In this document: positions 58,959 to 64,000 of the stretch, piece by piece | Layout of the letters: every line of letters starts with the position of its first letter | Position numbering within the stretch: position 1 is the stretch's first letter | Origin: Steroidobacteraceae bacterium | GTDB lineage: Bacteria > Pseudomonadota > Gammaproteobacteria > Steroidobacterales > Steroidobacteraceae | Reading direction: 5' to 3' | Assembly: GCA_027531255.1 (NCBI GenBank) | Contig: JAPZRU010000011.1 | Span: forward strand, 32,010-96,009 | DNA length: 64,000 bases | Translations under genes and position numbers: made by a program | The notes under the pieces: model-generated | What the model was told of the DNA's origin: nothing | The model's database searches: none | The model's input: the letters and a program-made list of their open reading frames with translations, nothing else

Positions 58959-59035
58959 TGGTGGCTAGGGCGGGAATCGAACCCGCGACCCCAGGGTTAT
59001 GAATCCTGTGCTCTAACCGGCTGAGCTACCTAGCC
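58959..59035 (-). tRNA. tRNA-Met (CAU), elongator type
   Basis: A 77-base tRNA including encoded CCA. The acceptor stem GGCTAGG pairs with CCTAGCC; the D arm has TAGCTCAG and GGTTAGAGC; the anticodon CAT is at 58999-59001 (complement); the T arm is GGGTTCGATTCCC. The acceptor and D-arm resemble E. coli elongator tRNA-Met more than the Ile2 CAU tRNA. Its 3' end is the sequence duplicated at 57841, 43541 and partly 38200, so it is the probable integration site of mobile elements. Confidence 0.93.
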
Positions 59036-59221
59036 ACGGTGCGGAGCGGGTGCCGGGGCCCGCGCATGGGAGCGCGAAGTCTCCAGACGCTTCAGGTACT
59101 TGTCAAGGAAGGCGGCCCGCGCGGCGGCGTCGGCCGTCGACCGATGCGTGCCGGTCAGACGCCGAAGAGTGAGTGGTCACGCAAGCCAATGATCGGCGTC
59201 ATTTTTTGAACCTGACGAATT

Positions 59222-59243
59222 CGTACCCGCTCGCCGTACCCGC
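59222..59243 (-). repeat. 13-base-period paired motif, copy E
   Basis: CGTACCCGC at 59222-59230 and again at 59235-59243, identical copies 13 bases apart, on the opposite side of the tRNA gene from copies A-D. An AATTC precedes it, as AATTC follows the pairs in copies B and C. Confidence 0.5.
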
Positions 59244-59316
59244 CGAACATCGGGCTGCGTGTGATCGACTTCCCGCAACGCAGGGAGCACCCTGCGAACG
59301 GCGGATTCACGGATGC

Positions 59317-59339
59317 GTGTATAGGATGACGATATACAC
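59317..59339. promoter_or_regulatory. Inverted repeat abutting the BrnT-like start
   Basis: GTGTATA and TATACAC arms around nine bases, ending two bases before the ATG at 59342. It resembles an antitoxin operator and overlaps a TATAGG -10-like hexamer, so the mRNA may be almost leaderless. Confidence 0.5.
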
Positions 59340-59341
59340 AA

Positions 59342-60856
59342 ATGATCGATCTCGCGCGTATCACTGGGTTCGACCGGGACGAGGGCAACGCCCGCAAGAA
59401 CGAGAAGCACGGCGTGGCGCAGGCCGAGGCCGAAGAGCTCTTCTTCAACCAGCCGTTGCTGATGCTGGAAGACCTGCGGCACGGCGATCACGAGGCCCGC
59501 TTCCACGCCCTCGGCAGGACTCTCGATGGGCGTGCGCTGCACATCACCTTCACGCTGCGCGGTGATGGCACCCTGATCCGGGTGATCTCGGCGCGCGAGC
59601 CGCTGGAGGCGCGGGCACTCATGACGACAATCCTTGCTTTCATCGTCGGCGGCTGCGTCCTCCTCGTCGCATCCCAGACCTCGGCGGCGGGGGCGGCGCC
59701 GTCCGCTGCCGCGCACTACCCGGTCGTCGGTACGGGACAGGACGAGTGCTACAGCGAACGCGGCGAAGCCATTCGGTGCCCGACGGCCGGAACTTTCCTT
59801 TCGGGGCAGGACGCCCAGCATCCTGGCCGCCGGCCCAGCTATTTCGACAACGGTGACGGCACGGTCACGGATCGGGTGACGGGACTGGTCTGGGCCAAGG
59901 CGCCGAGCGCTCCGATGACGGTCTCCGATCTCGACCGCTTCGCACGGGCGAGCCGTCTCGGCGGTCACGCCGATTGGCGCGTGCCGACGATCCGCGAACT
60001 GTATTCGCTCATCGACTATCGCGGCGGGTATTCGGGCGATCCGCGCACCTCGCGACCCTACATCGACACCTCCGTCTTCGATTTCGCCTACGGTGCGGGC
60101 ACCGGCCTCGGCGACGCGGCGCACGGCCGAAGGCCGATCGACGTCCAGGAGTGGAGCGCGACGCGCTACGTCGGCCGGACCATGGACGGCGACGAAACGG
60201 TCTTCGGCGTCAACTTCGCCGACGGCCGGATCAAGGGGTATCCGGTCATGGATCCGGTCAACCGCATGCAGACGCCCAACCGGCTCGCCGTCCGGCTGGT
60301 TCGAGGTCCTTCCTACGGACGGAACGATTTCCACCCGGACGCCGAAACGGTGACCGATCGCGCCACCGGTCTGGTGTGGCAGCGGCGCAGCGTCGCCGGG
60401 GCGCTGCGCTGGGCAGACGCCCTGGCCTACTGCGGCGGGCTCTCGCTGGGCGGTCACCGCGACTGGCGACTGCCGAACGCGAAGGAACTGCACTCGATCG
60501 TCGACTATTCGCGAATTCCGGCCATCGATCCGCTGTTCGGGTTCAGCGATCGCCTGATCTACCTCTGGTCGTCCACCACGCATCTCGAGGGGCCGCCGCC
60601 GGCGACGGTGCCGAAGCGCGCCTTTTCACGGACCGGCGAACTTGCCGTGTACGCGGCAATCGGGCCGGCGATGGGTTACATGGAGGCACCGCCCGGATCC
60701 GGGCGGCGCCGCTGGCTCGACGTGCACGGCGCAGGAGCCGTGCGAAGCGACCCGAAGACGGCGACACCCGGCGCGTTTCCGTTCGGCTTCGGCCCGCAGG
60801 GCGACGACGTTCGCGGACACCACCACGTCCTCTGCGTGCGCGATCTGGCCGGCTGA
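59342..60856 (+). CDS. BrnT-like toxin domain reading into a secreted two-domain DUF1566 protein
   Basis: A single 504-codon frame with two unrelated parts. Residues 1-93 are a BrnT-type RNase toxin: ITGFDRDEGNARKNEKHGV, FFNQPLLMLEDLRHGDHEAR and TLIRVISAREPLEARA. The usual stop after this region is missing. From an ATG at 59621, preceded by GGAGG, MTTILAFIVGGCVLLVASQT looks like a signal peptide, followed by two DUF1566/Lcl-like domains (TVTDRVTGLVWAKA, WRVPTIRELYSLIDYRG; then TVTDRATGLVWQRRS, WRLPNAKELHSIVDYS). Most likely two genes brought together by a deletion, with the DUF1566 protein translated from 59621 and BrnT lacking its normal end and its antitoxin BrnA. A true fusion is the alternative. 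Confidence 0.75.
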   Translation: MIDLARITGFDRDEGNARKNEKHGVAQAEAEELFFNQPLLMLEDLRHGDHEARFHALGRTLDGRALHITFTLRGDGTLIRVISAREPLEARALMTTILAFIVGGCVLLVASQTSAAGAAPSAAAHYPVVGTGQDECYSERGEAIRCPTAGTFLSGQDAQHPGRRPSYFDNGDGTVTDRVTGLVWAKAPSAPMTVSDLDRFARASRLGGHADWRVPTIRELYSLIDYRGGYSGDPRTSRPYIDTSVFDFAYGAGTGLGDAAHGRRPIDVQEWSATRYVGRTMDGDETVFGVNFADGRIKGYPVMDPVNRMQTPNRLAVRLVRGPSYGRNDFHPDAETVTDRATGLVWQRRSVAGALRWADALAYCGGLSLGGHRDWRLPNAKELHSIVDYSRIPAIDPLFGFSDRLIYLWSSTTHLEGPPPATVPKRAFSRTGELAVYAAIGPAMGYMEAPPGSGRRRWLDVHGAGAVRSDPKTATPGAFPFGFGPQGDDVRGHHHVLCVRDLAG

Positions 60857-61007
60857 TGACGTCCGTCGCGCGCGCCGGCGAACCGTTACCGTGGTCTCCA
60901 CCGGCCTTGCCAGGAGGATCTGGAATTCCGGAGCTCTTCCGAGGGGCCGCGGTCGCGGTGGTCGTCTTCCAACCCGCTGATGCTCAATCCTGGAGTCGAG
61001 GGAGACC

Positions 61008-62024
61008 GTGTCGGACATTCTGATCTACGGCGCGGCGGGATACACCGGCCGGCTTTGCGCCCAGGAGTTCGTCAGAGCGGGCCTGCGGCCCGTTCTGGGC
61101 GGGCGCCAGGAGACGGTGCGCGTACTGGCTAGAGGCCTCGACCTCGAGGCGGCCGTTTTCGACTTGAACGACTCGCGCGAGATCGAGCGGCAACTGAAGG
61201 GCGCGCGCCTTCTGCTGAACCTCTCCGGTCGGTTCGTCACGACCCAGAAGCCTCTCATCGAAGCCTGCCTGGCTTCCGGCACCCACTACGTCGACCTTGC
61301 GGGCGAGGTGGAGGACACCTCCAACGCTTTTGCCTTCGACGAACGGGCTCGCCGCGCGAACATCATGATCATGCCCGGCGCCGGCTTCAATGTCGCACCC
61401 TCCGATATCGCGGCAGGGCTCGCAAAGAGGAGGTTGCCGGATGCGACCGAACTGGTGATCGCACTGGCCACCGACGGCGGGGTATCGCGCGGCACCCTCA
61501 AGGGGATGCTGTCGCACATCGAACGCCCCGGGCACCGACGAGTCGGCGGCGTCCTGGTCGCGGCCCGGCCAGCCGAAACCGAACTGGACTTCGAGGTTGC
61601 AGGCAGGAAGTTCCGCGCGGTCTACGATCCGTGGCTCGGGGACCTCTTCACCGCAGGGGTTTCGACCGGCATCGCCAACATCTCGACCTACTCTGTCCTG
61701 CCGGAGCTCGCAGTCGCCATGATGAAGGGTCGGCTGCTCTGGCTGCGCGATCTGATCCTGAACCACCTGCTTCCGCTCTTTCCAGAGGGTTCGTCCGCGC
61801 GCCAGCTGCGCGACGGCAGGACCTACGTCGTCGCGATCGCTTCCAACGGGCAGACCCAGCAACGGGTCGCGTTGACGGGTCCGGAAGCCTACCGGTTCAC
61901 CGTACTCTGCCTTCGCGAGATTGCGCATGCGGTGCTGGCGGAGAAGTGGTCGCCAGGCTTCCAGACTCCGGCCCTCTACGGGCGGGAACTGCTTGACGGA
62001 ATCGAGGGCGTGACATGGGACTGA
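61008..62024 (+). CDS. Saccharopine dehydrogenase-like / trans-acting enoyl reductase-family protein
   Basis: A 338-residue protein from a GTG at 61008. The NAD(P)-binding Rossmann start is ILIYGAAGYTGRLCAQEF, followed by LLNLSGRFVTTQKPLIEACL and the GTHYVDLAGE motif common to saccharopine-dehydrogenase-like proteins and trans-acting enoyl reductases. IMIMPGAGFNVAPSDIAAGL continues the family pattern. The C-terminal half is typical of this membrane-associated reductase group. Function in bacteria is mostly unknown; lysine synthesis is unlikely. Nothing nearby suggests a pathway. Confidence 0.85.
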   Translation: MSDILIYGAAGYTGRLCAQEFVRAGLRPVLGGRQETVRVLARGLDLEAAVFDLNDSREIERQLKGARLLLNLSGRFVTTQKPLIEACLASGTHYVDLAGEVEDTSNAFAFDERARRANIMIMPGAGFNVAPSDIAAGLAKRRLPDATELVIALATDGGVSRGTLKGMLSHIERPGHRRVGGVLVAARPAETELDFEVAGRKFRAVYDPWLGDLFTAGVSTGIANISTYSVLPELAVAMMKGRLLWLRDLILNHLLPLFPEGSSARQLRDGRTYVVAIASNGQTQQRVALTGPEAYRFTVLCLREIAHAVLAEKWSPGFQTPALYGRELLDGIEGVTWD

Positions 62025-62085
62025 GACCGGCCGATGAGGTGTGCGGCGGGCGCAAGGGCGCTGCAAGGCCCGCGCTGCAGGCCGT

Positions 62086-63177
62086 TCAGACGTTGAACCG
62101 GAAGTGCATCACGTCGCCCTCGCGGACCACGTACTCCTTCCCTTCCAGCCGCATCTTGCCCGTTTCGCGCGCGCCCGCCTCGCCCTTGCAGGCGACGTAG
62201 TCGTCGTACGCGATCACTTCCGCGCGGATGAAGCCGCGCTCGAAGTCGGTGTGGATCACGCCCGCGGCCTGCGGCGCGGTCGCGCCGACCTTCACGGTCC
62301 ACGCGCGCGCCTCCTTCGGGCCCGCCGTGAAGTAGGTCTGCAGCCCGAGGAGCCTGTAGCCCGCGCGGATCACGCGGTTGAGACCGGGCTCCTCGAGACC
62401 GATCGAGCGCAGGAACTCGCCGCGGTCGGCTTCGTCGAGCTGCGAGATCTCCGCTTCGATCGCCGCGCAGACCGCGACCACCTGCGCGCCCTCGCCGGCG
62501 GCGAGTTGCTGCACGACCTCGAGCAGCGGGTTCCCGGTGAAGCCGCTCTCGTCCACGTTCGCCACGTAGAGCACCGGCTTGGCGGTGAGCAGCTGCAGCT
62601 CGCGGACGATCGCGCGCTCCTGGTCGTCGAGCCCCAGCGCGCGCGCGGGGCGGCCCTCGTTCAGCGCGTCGCGCACCCTGCGGATCACGTCGCGTGCGCG
62701 GATCGCGTCCTTGTCCTGGGTCTTCGCGGCCTTCTCGGCCCGCTGCAGCCCCTTCTCCGCGGTCTCGAGGTCGGCGAGCGCGAGTTCGGTGTTGATGGTC
62801 TCGATGTCGGCCAGCGGGTTCACGCCGCCTGCGACGTGCACGATGTCGTCGTTGCGGAAGCAGCGCACCACGTGCGCGATCGCGTCGACCTCGCGGATGT
62901 TGGCGAGGAACTTGTTGCCGAGGCCCTCGCCCTGCGAGGCGCCCTTGACGATGCCGGCGATGTCGACGAACTCGACCGTCGCGGGCAGCACCTTCTCGGA
63001 CTTCGCGATGCGGGCGAGCACGTCGAGCCGCGGGTCCGGCACCGGCACCACGCCGACGTTCGGGTCGATGGTGCAGAACGGGTAGTTCTCCGCCGCGATC
63101 TGCGCGCGCGTCAGCGCGTTGAAGAGCGTCGACTTGCCGACGTTCGGCAGGCCGACGATGCCGCACTTGATGCCCAC
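62086..63177 (-). CDS. ychF: Ribosome-binding ATPase YchF
   Basis: A 363-residue Obg-related P-loop NTPase. The G1 motif is [38 protein letters not shown] is the switch region, YVANVDESG replaces the NKxD motif as expected for this ATP-preferring group, and the C terminus has the TGS domain ending [12 protein letters not shown]. It binds ribosomes and is linked to translation and oxidative stress. Downstream of pth by 61 bases in the same direction, the usual rplY-pth-ychF order. Confidence 0.95.
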   Translation of the reverse strand: MGIKCGIVGLPNVGKSTLFNALTRAQIAAENYPFCTIDPNVGVVPVPDPRLDVLARIAKSEKVLPATVEFVDIAGIVKGASQGEGLGNKFLANIREVDAIAHVVRCFRNDDIVHVAGGVNPLADIETINTELALADLETAEKGLQRAEKAAKTQDKDAIRARDVIRRVRDALNEGRPARALGLDDQERAIVRELQLLTAKPVLYVANVDESGFTGNPLLEVVQQLAAGEGAQVVAVCAAIEAEISQLDEADRGEFLRSIGLEEPGLNRVIRAGYRLLGLQTYFTAGPKEARAWTVKVGATAPQAAGVIHTDFERGFIRAEVIAYDDYVACKGEAGARETGKMRLEGKEYVVREGDVMHFRFNV

Positions 63178-63238
63178 TGCATGCTCCTCGTTCGTATCGC
63201 GCGCGACGCGGGCCCGAGGCCGCGCCGCGCGCCCGTGT

Positions 63239-63835
63239 TCAGTTCGCCGGCGCCGGCTCGCGCCGGTGCAGCGAGTTCATGACCTTCTCCGCGCCGTCCG
63301 CCAGCACGCGCGGGATCGCGTCCGCGGCCGCCTCGACCGCGCCGCGGATCAGCGCCTCCTCGGCGGCCGGCGCGCGCCGCAGCACGTAGTCGATCACCTC
63401 GGCGCGGTTGCCCGGGTGACCGATGCCGAGGCGCAGGCGCCAGAACGCGTCGCCGACGTGCGCGATCGAATCCTTGAGACCGTTGTGGCCGCCGGCGCCG
63501 CCGCCCTGCTTGAGCCGCACCGCGCCGACCGGCAGGTCCAGTTCGTCGTGCGCGACCAGGATCTGCGCGGGCTGCAGCCGCACGTAGTCCATCAGCGCGC
63601 GGATCGCGAGGCCGCTGCGGTTCATGTACGTGGTCGGCTTCAGCAGCCAGAGTTCGCGGCCGTCGACGTCGATGCGCCCGACCTCGCCGTGATAGCGGCT
63701 GTGGGCGCGCAGGCTGCCTCGCCAGCGCGCGGCGAGGCTGTCCACGAGCCAGAAGCCGGCGTTGTGGCGCGTATCGGCGTGCTCGGGCCCGGGGTTGCCG
63801 AGGCCGACGATCAGCTTGAGGTCGAGACCGGGCAT
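63239..63835 (-). CDS. pth: Peptidyl-tRNA hydrolase
   Basis: A 198-residue Pth enzyme that recycles peptidyl-tRNA. The opening [20 protein letters not shown] contains catalytic asparagine and histidine (NPG and RHNAGF), with [33 protein letters not shown] and [17 protein letters not shown] following. Length and gene order agree with a housekeeping gene. Two strong hairpins lie upstream between it and the gene entering from the right edge. Confidence 0.95.
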   Translation of the reverse strand: MPGLDLKLIVGLGNPGPEHADTRHNAGFWLVDSLAARWRGSLRAHSRYHGEVGRIDVDGRELWLLKPTTYMNRSGLAIRALMDYVRLQPAQILVAHDELDLPVGAVRLKQGGGAGGHNGLKDSIAHVGDAFWRLRLGIGHPGNRAEVIDYVLRRAPAAEEALIRGAVEAAADAIPRVLADGAEKVMNSLHRREPAPAN

Positions 63836-63859
63836 GGCTGCGCCGCCTTGCGAAAGCGA

Positions 63860-63886
63860 GCGGGCCGCGCGGTCGGCGCGGCCCGC
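63860..63886. terminator. Hairpin upstream of pth
   Basis: Perfect 11-base arms GCGGGCCGCGC and complement around a five-base GGTCG loop, within the rplY-pth gap. It may be an attenuator or mRNA stabiliser; no T tract follows. Confidence 0.4.
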
Positions 63887-63916
63887 CTCGGGGACGTCCC
63901 CGCGAAGCGAGAGTCA

Positions 63917-63952
63917 CGCGGCGCGCGGGGCCTCGAGGCCCCGCGCGCCGCG
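63917..63952. terminator. Perfect 36-base palindromic hairpin after the rplY-like gene
   Basis: A perfect stem of 16 base pairs with a TCGA loop, beginning six bases after the stop at 63958 on the minus strand. The lack of a T run is common in GC-rich genomes. It probably ends or attenuates transcription before pth. Confidence 0.6.
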
Positions 63953-63957
63953 CCCCA

Positions 63958-64000
63958 TCACCTCTTGGCGGCCTTGTTCGGCTGGTCCGTCGTCGCGGGC
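63958..64000 (-). CDS. rplY: C-terminal end of a gene, probably rplY (ribosomal protein L25/Ctc)
   Basis: Only 14 codons ending PATTDQPNKAAKR and a TGA are in the window. The identity is inferred from the conserved rplY-pth-ychF order and the lysine-rich tail typical of the L25/Ctc extension. The sequence itself is too short to prove it. Confidence 0.5.
   Translation of the reverse strand, partial: PATTDQPNKAAKR

Larger units (their letters stand above)
59036..59341. other. Gap between tRNA-Met and BrnT-like gene
   Basis: A 306-base gap on the 5' side of the tRNA gene. It carries paired motif E (59222-59243) and the inverted repeat at 59317-59339. The tRNA promoter should lie in its left part. 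No reading frame with recognisable homology. Confidence 0.4.

Overview
The window is GC-rich (roughly 70% by eye), densely coding DNA from what looks like a gammaproteobacterium. Pointers are a fused RlmKL methyltransferase, a Puu-type putrescine pathway, a TorF-type porin, a DUF6763-like protein, TonB-dependent receptors and the rplY-pth-ychF order at the right edge. I cannot name the genus; a Nevskiales/Steroidobacterales-like lineage or an uncultured relative is an inference.

Region 1 (1-19.2 kb) is a polyamine block. On the minus strand, puuD-puuA-ridA-potF-potG-potH-potI-ppgK-aminotransferase run head to tail with gaps or overlaps of a few bases (one 160-base gap before potF). Divergent from puuD is puuB, followed by a PaaI-like thioesterase. 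A second minus-strand run, puuR-puuC-aguB-(DnaQ-like exonuclease/GIY-YIG fusion)-rlmKL, is divergent from an omega-amino acid:pyruvate transaminase. Together they import putrescine, glutamylate, oxidise and hydrolyse it to GABA, and probably transaminate the product. Both divergent promoter regions carry AT-rich motifs resembling the PuuR operator as I remember it from E. coli.

Region 2 (19.2-38.1 kb) is mixed chromosomal content: TorF-like porin, DUF6763-like protein, APH-like/P-loop kinase fusion, two-domain universal stress protein, DmdC-type acyl-CoA dehydrogenase with a RidA remnant upstream, TonB receptor, cupin protein, a decayed Na+/H+ antiporter, a very large CheB-CheR-PAS-histidine kinase-receiver hybrid, a GH43-like fragment, two family 1 glycosidases and a small exported protein.

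Region 3 (38.2-59.3 kb) looks like a mosaic accessory region ending at a tRNA-Met gene (58959-59035, minus strand). The 3' end of that tRNA is partly duplicated at 38200, 43541 and 57841, and a paired 9-base motif repeated at an exact 13-base period occurs five times. I read these as remnants of attachment sites of tyrosine-recombinase elements; no integrase is visible. The segments hold (a) an ECF sigma/NrsF/thioredoxin/CcdA redox operon, a VOC-methyltransferase fusion and a WYL regulator; (b) a catabolic block with Rieske oxygenase, CoA ligase, alpha/beta hydrolase, FAH-family hydrolase, TonB receptor, GntR regulator, hydantoinase A and B and a polysaccharide-deacetylase-fold hydrolase, plus a broken indolepyruvate:ferredoxin oxidoreductase; (c) a hicAB toxin-antitoxin pair.

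Region 4 (59.3-64 kb) has a BrnT-like toxin reading in frame into a secreted DUF1566 protein, a saccharopine-dehydrogenase-like enzyme, then ychF, pth and the last codons of a gene that is probably rplY.
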